Counted from the first letter of the stretch, positions 1-7,215 are shown. The stretch is 46,478 bases of DNA from Streptomyces bicolor (GCF_000719285.1 NZ_JOFS01000050.1:1-46478); one strand, 5' to 3'. Numbers and translations are program-made. The notes: generated from the sequence alone by a model not told the origin.

Positions 1-218
1 CACCCCCCACCACACCCGCGCGACGGCCCCCGGCCGACGCGCAACACACGACCAACCCGCGCCCGATCCCCGAGGCCGCCGCACCGACCACACCCAACCC
101 CCACCACCTTCTCTTCTACTTGGGCAGGGAGCAGCGGCCGCAGAGGGGATGTCAGCAGGCGCACCACAACCGACTGTTGGCGTGACCTGCGGTGACACGG
201 AAGCCGGCCAACAGGCCG

Positions 219-285
219 CGCAACACCCAGCGCAACCCCTATCGCAACGCCGTGGCGCAACATCTGGCGCAACTCGCAGCGCAAC
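219..285. repeat. Six-copy CGCAAC iteron array
   Basis: Six exact CGCAAC copies begin at 219, 231, 243, 256, 268 and 280, so the spacing is 12, 12, 13, 12, 12 bp. Most copies are preceded by G or a cag/tgg triplet. The array lies just upstream of the first promoter (-10 at 314-319) and outside any convincing gene. Regular short direct repeats of this kind usually bind a replication initiator, partition protein or autorepressor; which one is not shown here. Bases 1-218 hold nothing else I can support. Confidence 0.75.
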
Positions 286-290
286 AGGGG

Positions 291-319
291 TTCCATCCGA
301 ACGATACAGACACTATTAT
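291..319 (+). promoter_or_regulatory. Promoter, first copy of the TATTAT family
   Basis: A TATTAT -10 box at 314-319 sits in CACTATTATTTG, the string that recurs upstream of other left-arm operons. TTCCAT at 291-296, 17 bp upstream, is a weak -35. The iteron array ends at 285, directly against the -35 region, so a protein bound there could control this promoter. It drives the gene at 378. Confidence 0.6.
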
Positions 320-377
320 TTGAAGTCCTGGGGGAGGCGACCCCTGGGAACCGCAAGGGACCAACGAAGGGGAACAC

Positions 378-749
378 GTGGAAATCCAGATCAAGGGCGG
401 AATCGTCCGGCGGGTACGGGGCGGCGAGGACGCCCCGCTCAACAGCCTTTCCATCCAGGCTCGGACGGTCGCGAACTTCCTGTCTCTGGCGTGCCGCCGG
501 GCGGGAGCCAGGATCGTGCATAACTCCGACGCGGACTACACCGGAATCCGCTTCGACACCAAGGTCGGTCCCGTCGTGCTGGAAATGCCGACGGGTGACG
601 ACCCTTACCGGATCGTGCACGAATTGATCGAGCCGGACGAGTACGGCCGCACTCAAATTGAGATGCGTCGATTCCCGCAGATCTACAAGCCCCAGGGAAT
701 CGCGTTCATGACCGGTGAGTTCCTCCGGTCTCGCGGGTTCCTGAAGTAA
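378..749 (+). CDS. Hypothetical plasmid protein, 123 aa
   Basis: I do not recognise a family. The GTG start at 378 follows an AAGGGG ribosome site at 367-372. The product is soluble, mixed alpha/beta in composition, has no membrane segment and ends with a basic tail. It is the first gene after the iteron array and the TATTAT promoter, and a strong hairpin follows it, so it is probably transcribed alone. Being next to repeats it could be a repeat-binding protein, but I see no clear HTH motif. An upstream ATG at 149 in another frame was rejected because it overlaps the iterons and promoter. Confidence 0.65.
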   Translation: MEIQIKGGIVRRVRGGEDAPLNSLSIQARTVANFLSLACRRAGARIVHNSDADYTGIRFDTKVGPVVLEMPTGDDPYRIVHELIEPDEYGRTQIEMRRFPQIYKPQGIAFMTGEFLRSRGFLK

Positions 750-756
750 TCCGCTC

Positions 757-782
757 GGGGCGCCCCGGGGTCGGGGCGCCCC
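757..782 (+). terminator. GC hairpin terminator
   Basis: GGGGCGCCCC at 757-766 and again at 773-782 can pair over ten bases around a six-base loop. It lies 8 nt after the stop of the 378-749 gene. There is no T-run, as is common for Streptomyces terminators. Confidence 0.6.
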
Positions 783-817
783 TTCCACTCGGCATCACCG
801 GAAGGAGAAGGGAAGCC

Positions 818-1375
818 ATGGAGAACACGCGGATTGCAGGACAGGCCCGGACAGCCGGGGAACCGCTCACGGAGGCCGAGGAGGACCAGGCCCGTTACGT
901 GCTGCGGGAGTTGGTGCGCAGCGAGAGCGACCCGGAAGCGCTGAGGGTGTCGCACGAGCAGCTGGAGATGGTCCGGCCGTTCTTCGAGTTGGGTTGGGCC
1001 ATGGGTGTGCGCACCGGGCACACCGGCCCGGCCCTGGCGGATGTGCCGGTCGCCCGGGCTACGGTTGACCGCGCGTTCCTGGGACTGCTGTCCGGGCGGG
1101 TGACCAATCAGCTCGTGATCGCGGTCGCGCAGATCCTTGACCCGCAGGACGAGGGGCCGGTGCTGTGGCAGAAGGTCAGGTATCACGGCAGCCTGACGCA
1201 GCGTCACGGTACCTACTGGGTGCAGGCGATCCACGCGCACGCTGGACCGGTCGGCGGAGCTCACACGCTGCGCTATGACCTCTGCGAGATACGCGGCACC
1301 GTGCCGGTCACGAAGGTCACGAACGTACGGCGGGTGAGCCTGACTCCGCTTTCGCATCACCGTACATGGGTCTAA
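818..1375 (+). CDS. Hypothetical protein, 185 aa
   Basis: No family recognised. The ATG at 818 has an excellent ribosome site (GGAAGGAGAAGGGA, about 800-813). The first half is acidic and helical, the second half is richer in beta-forming residues; no transmembrane segment and no cysteine motif are seen. It lies between a terminator (757-782) and the second TATTAT promoter module, whose upstream element starts five bases after its stop. It may have its own weak promoter or depend on readthrough from the 378 gene. Confidence 0.65.
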   Translation: MENTRIAGQARTAGEPLTEAEEDQARYVLRELVRSESDPEALRVSHEQLEMVRPFFELGWAMGVRTGHTGPALADVPVARATVDRAFLGLLSGRVTNQLVIAVAQILDPQDEGPVLWQKVRYHGSLTQRHGTYWVQAIHAHAGPVGGAHTLRYDLCEIRGTVPVTKVTNVRRVSLTPLSHHRTWV

Positions 1376-1380
1376 GTGCG

Positions 1381-1424
1381 CAGGTCAGGGGTGGGTTTAC
1401 CCACCCCTGAAAAACACTATTATT
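1381..1424 (+). promoter_or_regulatory. Promoter module with 11-bp palindromic operator
   Basis: CAGGTCAGGG at 1381 stands exactly 37 bp upstream of the TATTAT -10 box (1418-1423). Between them is a perfect inverted repeat with arms CAGGGGTGGGT (1386-1396) and ACCCACCCCTG (1399-1409) around TT. The best -35, TTTACC at 1396-1401 (16-bp spacer), lies inside the palindrome, so a bound regulator would touch RNA polymerase. This is the best-formed of the repeated modules and drives the DUF932 gene. Confidence 0.72.
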
Positions 1425-1431
1425 GGAGTTG

Positions 1432-1460
1432 TTCGGGGGGCGGTGGCTCCGCCCCCCGAA
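1432..1460 (+). promoter_or_regulatory. Leader hairpin upstream of the DUF932 gene
   Basis: TTCGGGGGGCGG (1432-1443) and CCGCCCCCCGAA (1449-1460) form a perfect 12-bp stem with a five-base loop, starting about 8 nt after the -10 box and ending 33 nt before the start codon. It may be an attenuator, a 5'-end stabiliser or an RNA-level control. Related leader hairpins follow other copies of the promoter module. Confidence 0.5.
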
Positions 1461-1493
1461 CCGCAGAAACCAACAGCGAAGGGGAAACACCGC

Positions 1494-2669
1494 ATGACTC
1501 AGCAGTTCGCCGAGCGCGCCACGAACGTAGCCCCCACCGGTGCCCGCAACGCCGACCTCTCCGACCTGGTCCGCATCCTGGAGGACGGACAGCGCCGCAA
1601 GCTGGACGTCATCGCCCCCGCGTCCGCGCTCCGGATGCGTGAGGGAAACGTGCACGTCGAAGGCGTCGAGTCCCAGATCACGGAAGACGGCGTGACGAAC
1701 GTCGACGGCATCTACCGGCCCACCGCCGTAGCCGACGAGGGGATCTCTGACAAGCTGCGCATCCCGCTGGCCTACCTGCGCCGCATGCGCGCGGAAAACG
1801 TCCCGCTGCTGGACGAGAACGTCAACGCGTGGATGCGGCAGGAGCCGGGACGCCGTTTCATGCTCCGTGCGTTCCGGGGCGAGAACGGCCCCGGCATGCC
1901 CGGCGAGGGCGTGGCCCGCGCGCTGCTGTCCGACAGCTACAAGCTGATGGACAACCTTGACATGCTGCTCGCCGCGCTGGACGGAGTGCAGAAGTCCGGG
2001 CACCCCACCCGCATCACGGGGTGCGACCTCACCGACCGCCGCATGTACGTGCGCGTCGAGTCCGAAGCGGTCGCGATCCAGGCCCGCAACCTCCTGCGCG
2101 GCTACCGCTCCCCGTTCGACGGCCGCAGCGGTGACGAACTCCCGATGATCTCCGCCGGGTTCGTCATCACCAACAGCGAGGTCGGAGCCGGGGCGTACAC
2201 CATCACCCCGCGCGCGGTCATCCAGGTCTGCCGCAACGGCCTGACCCAGACCAAGGACGTGATGCGCGCCGTGCACCTCGGAGGCAAGCAGGACGAGGGC
2301 GTTGTGTCCTGGTCCGGCCAGACCCAGCGCAAGACGCTGGAGCTGATCACCTCCAAGACCACCGACGCCGTGCGCACCTTCCTGTCACGGGAGTACGTCG
2401 AGGCCAAGGTGTCCGAGATGGAGGCCGCCGCCGGGAAGACGCTGGACGAGCCGACGAAGACGATCGAGCACGTCACCAAGTCGCTCAGCATCGGCAACGA
2501 GACCAAGGACATGATCCTTTCCCACTTCATCCGGGGCGGGCAGATGACGGCGGGGGGCGTGATGCAGGCCGTCACGTCGACCGCGCAGACGCTCACCGAC
2601 GCCGACCAGGCCGCCGCCCTCGAAGCGCTCGCGGTGCCCGCCCTCACGGCCGCCGCCGCGCACGGCTGA
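1494..2669 (+). CDS. DUF932 family phage/plasmid protein, 391 aa
   Basis: The product resembles the DUF932 phage/plasmid-related family. The strongest marker is the segment around residues 142-158, which contains LLSDSYKLMDNLD, a typical DUF932 signature. Length (391 aa) fits the family. Function is unknown; members occur on phages and plasmids. The ATG at 1494 is preferred over an upstream in-frame start at 1443 because GCGAAGGGGAA precedes it and the upstream extension would be coded by the leader hairpin. The gene has its own promoter and palindromic operator. It is intact although many smaller neighbours are broken, which suggests selection. Confidence 0.8.
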   Translation: MTQQFAERATNVAPTGARNADLSDLVRILEDGQRRKLDVIAPASALRMREGNVHVEGVESQITEDGVTNVDGIYRPTAVADEGISDKLRIPLAYLRRMRAENVPLLDENVNAWMRQEPGRRFMLRAFRGENGPGMPGEGVARALLSDSYKLMDNLDMLLAALDGVQKSGHPTRITGCDLTDRRMYVRVESEAVAIQARNLLRGYRSPFDGRSGDELPMISAGFVITNSEVGAGAYTITPRAVIQVCRNGLTQTKDVMRAVHLGGKQDEGVVSWSGQTQRKTLELITSKTTDAVRTFLSREYVEAKVSEMEAAAGKTLDEPTKTIEHVTKSLSIGNETKDMILSHFIRGGQMTAGGVMQAVTSTAQTLTDADQAAALEALAVPALTAAAAHG

Positions 2670-2850
2670 CAGACCCCCGTGCGGGCCGGGCCGAACCCGA
2701 GAGCGCGGAGCGCGCCCGCCGCGCCCCTGCCGCGTAGCGGCAGCGCGACGCGTCGGCGGAGCAGACCGCGCACCCACAAGACCCTTGTGTGCCCGGGCGC
2801 AGTGCGGCCGGCCTCCGGCGCCCACCGCCCCGTTCCCGCAAGGAGCCCTG

Positions 2851-3339
2851 ATGCCTGCACGCCCGGAGCTCATCCACCCCGGCGACGCCGCCATCGCGGC
2901 AGCCATGAGCCGCACTCTCACCGCCCTCACCGCCGTGTTCCAGGCACTGGGCGACGGCGAACACACGCTCAACCTCGTAGCCCAGCGGACCGACGACGCG
3001 TTCGTCACGGGCCGAACCGATCTCTCCATCGGCACGAAGCCGATCCGCCTGGCCGTACTGGACCGAGATGAGTTCTGCGCCCTGCGCACCCTGCTGGTGT
3101 TCGCGCTGGAGGGCAGCACCATGCGCGGCGCCGTCATGGTCGCCACCACGGCCGCCGCTCCCAACCCCCGTGCGTGCGGCTGGACCATACGTGATGGGTG
3201 GCTTCACCCCATGGACACGGCCGAGCTCCAGGCCGCCGTCATTCCGTGCCCCGGCGTCTCCGCCGTCACGCGCGAGGTCTACCCCGCACCCGTTCTTCCC
3301 CAGCTTTCCGACTCCGACGAGGAGGACTCGCATGCCTGA
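2851..3339 (+). CDS. Hypothetical protein, tandem paralogue 1, 162 aa
   Basis: ATG at 2851 follows GCAAGGAGCC. The function is unknown. The protein is clearly paralogous to the product of the next gene: both have an N-terminal DAA-A--AM-R-L-AL--- helix, a central LL-FALE-ST stretch, an RACGW segment and a GWLHP motif in the same order. It overlaps that gene by 8 nt (3332-3339), so the two are translationally coupled. The 180-nt gap before it contains several GC hairpins, for instance CTGCCGC/GCGGCAG near 2730, probably a terminator or processing site after the DUF932 gene. Confidence 0.7.
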   Translation: MPARPELIHPGDAAIAAAMSRTLTALTAVFQALGDGEHTLNLVAQRTDDAFVTGRTDLSIGTKPIRLAVLDRDEFCALRTLLVFALEGSTMRGAVMVATTAAAPNPRACGWTIRDGWLHPMDTAELQAAVIPCPGVSAVTREVYPAPVLPQLSDSDEEDSHA

Positions 3340-3805
3340 GCCCGAGCTTCCCCGGCCCGACAACGCCGCCACGGCGTCCGCCATGGGCCGCGCCCTGCAC
3401 GCACTGGCCGCGTTGTTCCCCGCCCTCGGCGAGGGAAGCCACGAGCTCAGCATCACGGCCGAACGCGCGGACGGCACGGAGGTGAACGCCGACCTGTACG
3501 TGACCGTCGAGCCAGGCACGTGCCGTGTGGATCACTCCGCTGAGGAGTATGTGCAGTTCTTCGTGCTGCTGACGTTCGCCCTGGAGGAGAGCACCGTGTG
3601 TGACGCCGTCCTGGTCGCCATGACCGCCGACGCTGGCCTACGAGCCTGCGGGTGGGAAGTGCGGGCCGGATGGCTGCACCCCATCGGCCCGGCCGAACTC
3701 CAGAAGGCCGCCACGTCCCTCCCCTTAGACGACGCCGCGCCCCTCGTGGTCTGCCACGCCCCCGAACTGCACCGCCCCGACAAGACCGCCGAGGAGCGCT
3801 CATGA
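3332..3805 (+). CDS. Hypothetical protein, tandem paralogue 2, 157 aa
   Basis: ATG at 3332 is preceded by GAGGAGG inside the end of gene 2851-3339. The product shares with that neighbour the A-ASAMGRALHALAAL-type N-terminal helix, the LLTFALEEST core and the RACGWEVRAGWLHP segment, so the pair arose by tandem duplication. No catalytic or DNA-binding motif is apparent. A 4-nt ATGA overlap at 3802-3805 couples it to the next, frameshifted gene. Confidence 0.7.
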   Translation: MPEPELPRPDNAATASAMGRALHALAALFPALGEGSHELSITAERADGTEVNADLYVTVEPGTCRVDHSAEEYVQFFVLLTFALEESTVCDAVLVAMTADAGLRACGWEVRAGWLHPIGPAELQKAATSLPLDDAAPLVVCHAPELHRPDKTAEERS

Positions 3806-4010
3806 GCGAGAAGCCCGCCGCCACCCCGGACGGCTACTGCACCAACAAGGAGCCCGTCTCCGGCACCATCCGTCAGATCAACGCCACCGCAACGGGCCGA
3901 AGTTCTTCCACCTTCACGGCCGCCGCTACGCCGCATGTCCGTGCGGCCGCGACAGCGTGTCGCTGACCGACCGGGGCAATCTGCACCGCCACAAGCAACC
4001 GCAGGAGTAG
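3802..4010 (+). pseudogene. Small CxC-type protein gene with a frameshift
   Basis: Translation from ATG 3802 (ATGA overlap with the gene before) is good for about 30 codons. At about 3885-3893 the coding signal moves to another frame, which continues with strong G/C third positions to TAG at 4008-4010 and encodes a tail containing CPCGRDSVSLTDRGNLHRH. In the original frame translation stops early at 3966. The tail has a Cys-X-Cys and several His residues and may bind metal. A single-base loss in the gene, or a sequence error, explains this; programmed shifting is less likely because no slippery run is present. Confidence 0.6.
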
Positions 4011-4022
4011 CCCCCGCAGACG

Positions 4023-4059
4023 CCGTCCACGCCCCTCCCCGGTACGGGGGCGTGGACGG
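4023..4059 (+). terminator. 13-bp hairpin terminator
   Basis: CCGTCCACGCCCC (4023-4035) pairs perfectly with GGGGCGTGGACGG (4047-4059) around an 11-nt loop. It lies 12 nt after the TAG of the preceding frameshifted gene and closes the operon that starts at 1494 or 2851. Confidence 0.7.
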
Positions 4060-4177
4060 CCGCCCCGGCCAGCGCGCCACTGGCCGACTGCCGCCCCCCA
4101 CCCGCATCCTTCCCTTCGGTGAGCGCGGGGCGGCAGGCCCCAGACCCACCCGGTCGACCCACGAGGAGCAGGAGCCC

Positions 4178-4474
4178 ATGACCAGCCCGAGCCTGACCAT
4201 CGACACGCCCGCTGGCCTAGTGCGCGCCACCGCCGGCCCCCGCCAGGCCGACGCCGTCGTGTTCGAGTTGGGCGGGGCGATGCGCGGCAGCGTGCACGTC
4301 ACCGGCACCACCCATCCCCGCCACTGGGACCAGTTCACCGCCGTACGCGCCATCGACTTCGACCCGTGGCAGCCGTCGAGCCTGTGGCGCGCCGGGTACG
4401 CCGCCCGGCACTACCAGACCCCAGTCATGCCCGCCCGGACCCTGGCCGCCCACATCCGAGAGCTCCCGTCATGA
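4178..4474 (+). CDS. Hypothetical protein, 98 aa
   Basis: ATG 4178 follows ACGAGGAGCAGGAG. No family is recognised. The product is a compact soluble protein with a beta-rich N-terminal half and an aromatic segment in the middle (FDPWQPSSLWRAGYAARHYQ). It overlaps the next gene by ATGA at 4471-4474, so both are probably one operon. The 118 nt between the preceding terminator and this ATG show no promoter of the TATTAT family. Confidence 0.6.
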   Translation: MTSPSLTIDTPAGLVRATAGPRQADAVVFELGGAMRGSVHVTGTTHPRHWDQFTAVRAIDFDPWQPSSLWRAGYAARHYQTPVMPARTLAAHIRELPS

Positions 4475-4671
4475 GCGGCCAGCCGCGGCCGTGGCGCCCG
4501 GAGGACTTCGACGACCGATGCGAGACGTGCGGCGCACCCGCAGGCCAGCTGTGCCGCTCTTGGTGCCACACCGGTTACACCGCCGAGGACGCCCGCCATG
4601 ACGCCGAGCTCCGCGACCAGAAGGCGAGCAGTCACGCGCCGAGCACCGCTACCAGCCGCTCGAAGGAGTGA
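4471..4671 (+). CDS. Small zinc-finger-like protein, 66 aa
   Basis: ATG 4471 overlaps the TGA of the gene before. Near residues 17-32 the sequence CETCGAPAGQLCRSWCHTG gives a CxxC...CxxxCH pattern like the small zinc-finger proteins common on actinobacterial plasmids and phages. The remainder is acidic then low-complexity Ser/Thr-rich. A metal-binding role is inferred from the cysteines only; no partner is known. It is coupled to gene 4178-4474 and followed closely by gene 4682. Confidence 0.6.
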   Translation: MSGQPRPWRPEDFDDRCETCGAPAGQLCRSWCHTGYTAEDARHDAELRDQKASSHAPSTATSRSKE

Positions 4672-4681
4672 ACTGAGTGCC

Positions 4682-5101
4682 ATGACAAGCAAGTTGATAT
4701 CGCAGGAGCAGTTCGACGCGTTCGCCGACGAGGTGGCCGGGGAGCTGGGTACGCACTGCCGGACAGCCGAACTCACCGACTACGAGCGCGGCTTGGGTCG
4801 GCTCATCATTGACGACGACGGCCGCGCTCTGCGCCTGTGCCAGCCCGACGATCGCCGCCCCGACCGTCTGAAGATCTCCGCAGCACTGCCGGACGAGACC
4901 AAGATGATCGCGCCGTCGATCGGGGTCACGGCCATCTCCGCGCGCCATGTAGCGCACGAGATCACCCGGCGGCTGTATCCGCTGCACGTCGAAGCCGCGC
5001 AGCAGGCCGCCGAACTCGCCGCCCGGCAGCAGGCAGAGGAACAGGGTCGCCGCGCCGCCAACGGAAGCAGTGGCCGGCGCACTCCCCGGCGCCCCGATTG
5101 A
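4682..5101 (+). CDS. Hypothetical protein, 139 aa
   Basis: ATG 4682 follows CTCGAAGGAGTGAACTGAGTGCC, with AAGGAG at a workable distance. No family is recognised. The C-terminal third (about residues 95-128) is Ala/Gln/Arg/Glu-rich and likely a long basic helix or coiled coil (EAAQQAAELAARQQAEEQ). The first 90 residues look globular. Its last 32 nt overlap the GTG-started gene at 5070, and the reading frame stays intact. Confidence 0.6.
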   Translation: MTSKLISQEQFDAFADEVAGELGTHCRTAELTDYERGLGRLIIDDDGRALRLCQPDDRRPDRLKISAALPDETKMIAPSIGVTAISARHVAHEITRRLYPLHVEAAQQAAELAARQQAEEQGRRAANGSSGRRTPRRPD

Positions 5102-5330
5102 GGAGAAGTACCGGCTCACCCGGATCATCTGGGAGCACGACACCAGGCCGCCCGGCGAGCGCGGCCCCGTCCAGGTCGACAGCGTGACCGTACTCGTCGG
5201 TCCCTCCGGGGACTGGGTACGTGTCGAAGCGTCCGGCCGCCCCGACTCTGTGACCTCCATACTGGCCGCATTCGCTCAGACCTCACGGGAGGGAAAAGAG
5301 CAAGTCAGGGGCGGGTTCCCACACCCCTAA
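5070..5330 (+). CDS. Hypothetical protein, 86 aa, overlapping the next promoter
   Basis: The GTG at 5070 lies inside the end of gene 4682-5101. The protein is short and predicted beta-rich (SVTVLVGPSGDWVRVEASG). A later start is possible. Its final codons and TAA (5328-5330) lie inside the third promoter module, so the last eight residues are encoded by operator/-35 DNA; the original stop may have been earlier. Function unknown. Confidence 0.5.
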   Translation: MAGALPGAPIEEKYRLTRIIWEHDTRPPGERGPVQVDSVTVLVGPSGDWVRVEASGRPDSVTSILAAFAQTSREGKEQVRGGFPHP

Positions 5331-5344
5331 AAGACACTATTATT
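5301..5344 (+). promoter_or_regulatory. Promoter module, third copy
   Basis: CAAGTCAGGG at 5301 is again exactly 37 bp upstream of TATTAT (5338-5343), with TTCCCA at 5316-5321 as a degenerate -35 (16-bp spacer). The palindrome seen at 1386-1409 is recognisable but imperfect here. The transcript would enter a GC-rich leader and then the tRNA gene at 5519. Confidence 0.68.
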
Positions 5345-5460
5345 AGCGGTTGGGGGCGGTTGCTCCTCTCCGGCCGCGCCTCACCGGCCCCTGCTCCAGT
5401 CCGCAGGCACTCCCCAACCGCTCTGGGCGGGAGACAGCTCCCCCAGTCCGGCTCCCAGAG

Positions 5461-5502
5461 CGGGCCGCGCCCCGCCCCAGTCCAGACGACGGGCGCGGCC
5501 CG
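5461..5502 (+). terminator. 12-bp hairpin just upstream of the tRNA
   Basis: CGGGCCGCGCCC (5461-5472) pairs perfectly with GGGCGCGGCCCG (5491-5502). It lies 16 nt before the tRNA 5' end and about 110 nt after the promoter. It could be a premature terminator or a structure used in tRNA 5' processing; the sequence does not decide. Confidence 0.45.
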
Positions 5503-5518
5503 CACAACCGAACACCGA

Positions 5519-5592
5519 GGTGCTGTAGCTCAGTTGGCAGAGCGCGGATCTTATAAGTCCTGAGGTCGTGGGTTCGAGTCCCACCAGCACTA
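5519..5592 (+). tRNA. tRNA-Ile with anticodon UAU
   Basis: A cloverleaf can be drawn: acceptor GGTGCTG/CAGCACT (one G-U end pair), D-stem GCTC/GAGC, anticodon loop CTTATAA with TAT at 5552-5554, T-arm GTGGG-TTCGAGT-CCCAC, discriminator A, and no encoded CCA. The anticodon stem has four good pairs and a C-T mismatch at its outer end, and the variable region is slightly long. UAU reads AUA, one of the rarest codons in high-GC actinobacteria. The gene stands in the transcription unit of the third promoter module. Confidence 0.75.
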
Positions 5593-5624
5593 CTCCAACA
5601 CCGTTCCGCCTGACAGGAGTTGTG

Positions 5625-6051
5625 ATGACTGACACCGAGGTCGCCCCGGACCCCAAGACGCCCGCCGACGCGGCCGCTAGGGTCCTGGACGCCATCGAGG
5701 CACAGCCCGACGTCTTCAGAATGGACCACTGGGCGTGGCTGGCCGACACCATCCGACTGGCCCCCGAGGAGGCTCCGGCGTGCGGGTCCCAGCTGTGTGC
5801 AGCCGGATGGGCGGCGCACGTCACCGGCTGGACGCTCTGTCACTGCGCGACAAGGAACAGACAGAGGTCATCGGCCTGGACGACGACGGCGACGAGTACG
5901 ACACGGTCGCCAGCGTCTAGGCGGAGCGCGGCGAGGAGCGCCGCCTGATCTGTGACGTTGCCGCCAAGGCCCTCGGTCGCGCAGCCAGACGTTCTGGTAC
6001 GCCGACGCGCCCACCGCGCTGAAGCGGCTTCGCGAGATCGCCGGACGCTGA
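5625..6051 (+). pseudogene. Broken hypothetical gene with frameshifts and a stop
   Basis: ATG 5625 with ACAGGAGT upstream opens a good frame (residues to about AAGWAAHVTGWTL). At about 5837 coding continues in frame +2 (RDKEQTEVIGLDDDGDEYDT), meets an in-frame TAG at 5918-5920, and then moves to the third frame near 5985, reading TFWYADAPTALKRLREIAGR to TGA 6049-6051. All three segments keep G/C-rich third positions, so this was one gene of about 140 codons with two indels and one nonsense change (TAG probably from a Tyr TAC). No function is recognised. Confidence 0.7.
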
Positions 6052-6085
6052 CCAAATCATCCGGCCGCCCCACCGGTGGCCCCAA

Positions 6086-6154
6086 GCCTGCGTAGCTCAG
6101 CGGTAGAGCGGCCCCACTCGCGGGTGGTCAGGGGTTCAAATCCCCTCGCAGGCA
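6086..6154 (+). tRNA. Degenerate tRNA-like gene, 69 nt
   Basis: Acceptor GCCTGCG/CGCAGGC, D-stem GCTC/GAGC and T-arm AGGGG-TTCAAAT-CCCCT are perfect. Only 20 nt (6110-6129) remain between D and T arms, about three too few, and no register gives a full anticodon stem with U33. One partial fit gives anticodon CGC (Ala). I read it as a decayed tRNA or a tRNA-like structure, perhaps once an attachment site, rather than a working tRNA. Confidence 0.5.
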
Positions 6155-6253
6155 CGGCACCTACCGATCGCCCGGCGCCCGAACACGCGACCCGCGCCAG
6201 TGCGCACCGGCTCGCTCTCCGCCACTGGACCGACCAGCCCACCGGAGGTCACG

Positions 6254-6544
6254 ATGGCTGACACCGTCCCGGCCGATGTCGCCCGCGCGTTCACCGACGC
6301 CTGGTGTAACACCGTCCTCACGTCCGACGTCGCCACGAGCCTCGGATGCACCGAAGTGGACACCCTCGCGGACCTGCTCCGTGCCTTTGGCGCTGAGCAG
6401 GCCGCCGACGAGTGGATCGATGCCCACGCCGAAGACGACGAGCCGAACGACGCCCATTTTCAGGGGACCGTGCCCCCAGATACCTCGCTCGCCGCCGACG
6501 GGATGCGCTGGAGCCCCGCCGCCGACGCCCAGGACGAACGATGA
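6254..6544 (+). CDS. Hypothetical acidic protein, 96 aa
   Basis: ATG 6254 follows CCGGAGGTC. The protein is strongly acidic, with a helical segment about residues 40-60 (VDTLADLLRAFGAEQAADEW) typical of small plasmid proteins of unknown role. It overlaps the next gene by ATGA (6541-6544). It could be transcribed with the tRNAs from the promoter at 5338. No domain is recognised. Confidence 0.6.
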   Translation: MADTVPADVARAFTDAWCNTVLTSDVATSLGCTEVDTLADLLRAFGAEQAADEWIDAHAEDDEPNDAHFQGTVPPDTSLAADGMRWSPAADAQDER

Positions 6545-7055
6545 GTGACCCCGCGGGCACCGAACGCCACCCGGTGACCGTCGACGGCGAGCCCTTCGGA
6601 TTCCTGCGCCGCCGCCACAGCGGCGCCGGGACGTACGCACAGCACCAGTTCGAGGCGTGGCTGTACGACACCGGCGAGTACCAGGACCACCGTGACGGCG
6701 TGCTCTACGTCAACACCTGCGCGAGCCGCGCCGACGCCATGGTCGATCTCGCCTGGCGGCGCAGCGTCGGTCCGGTCGAGGACGATCTCAACCCCGCCCT
6801 CGGGGTCGTCATCGACGAGGAGTTCAACAGGTACGACCCCGGTATCCCCGATGCCCAGGTGGACAGTTTCATCGACGGCACACTGGAGGTGTACAGCGTC
6901 GCCATTCTGCGCGCCTACGCCGCACCGCACCCCCGGCGCGGGCAGTTCTACGCCGACACGTCCACCTTCACCTGGGGCCTGACCGCCCCGTCCGGCCTGG
7001 AAGGCATACCAGGTCGGCGCCCAAGTCCCTGGCCGCATACGCCCCCCATCTCTGA
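6541..7055 (+). pseudogene. Hypothetical gene with two 1-nt insertions at its 3' end
   Basis: ATG 6541 overlaps the preceding TGA. Coding is clear to about 7000 (FTWGLTAPSGLE). After that the natural continuation needs two frame changes: near 7002 (AYQVGA) and near 7028 (KSLAAYAPHL), reaching TGA at 7053-7055. Both fit insertion of one base. Without them the first frame has lost its stop and stays open through the next promoter module and into gene 7216-7560, giving a spurious 339-codon fusion. The body is a mixed alpha/beta domain of unknown function. Confidence 0.6.
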
Positions 7056-7087
7056 CCCTGGCGTACGGTTTAGCCCCCCCGTTTGCG

Positions 7088-7131
7088 CAGGTCAGGGCCG
7101 GGTTCACATAACAGCAACTCACACTATTATT
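7088..7131 (+). promoter_or_regulatory. Promoter module, fourth copy
   Basis: CAGGTCAGGG at 7088 is 37 bp upstream of TATTAT (7125-7130), identical spacing to copies two and three. TTCACA at 7103-7108 matches the TTGACA consensus in five of six positions with a 16-bp spacer. The right arm of the palindrome is lost here. It serves the genes from 7216 onward. Confidence 0.72.
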
Positions 7132-7215
7132 AGCGGTGAGCTGGGATGGTCGCCTCCCCCACCTCACTCAGGAGGTGACGCCCCCTCCGCTTCCCCTCCA
7201 GCCCCAGGAGTTGTC

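Noticed and set aside
219..285. CRISPR-like interpretation of the CGCAAC array
   Set aside because: Units are only 12-13 bp with no unique spacers, and no cas gene is present.
149..523. A 124-codon open frame over the iterons and first promoter
   Set aside because: It is Arg/Gln/Pro-rich without coding bias, covers the CGCAAC array and the TATTAT promoter, and overlaps the better-supported gene at 378 in another frame.
757..782. GGGGCGCCCC repeats as a regulatory direct repeat
   Set aside because: The position just after a stop codon and the pairing potential fit a terminator better.
2102..3519. Long minus-strand open frames opposite the DUF932 and paralogue genes
   Set aside because: They mirror high-GC third positions of the plus-strand genes, have no ribosome sites and give Arg/Gly/Ala-rich translations.
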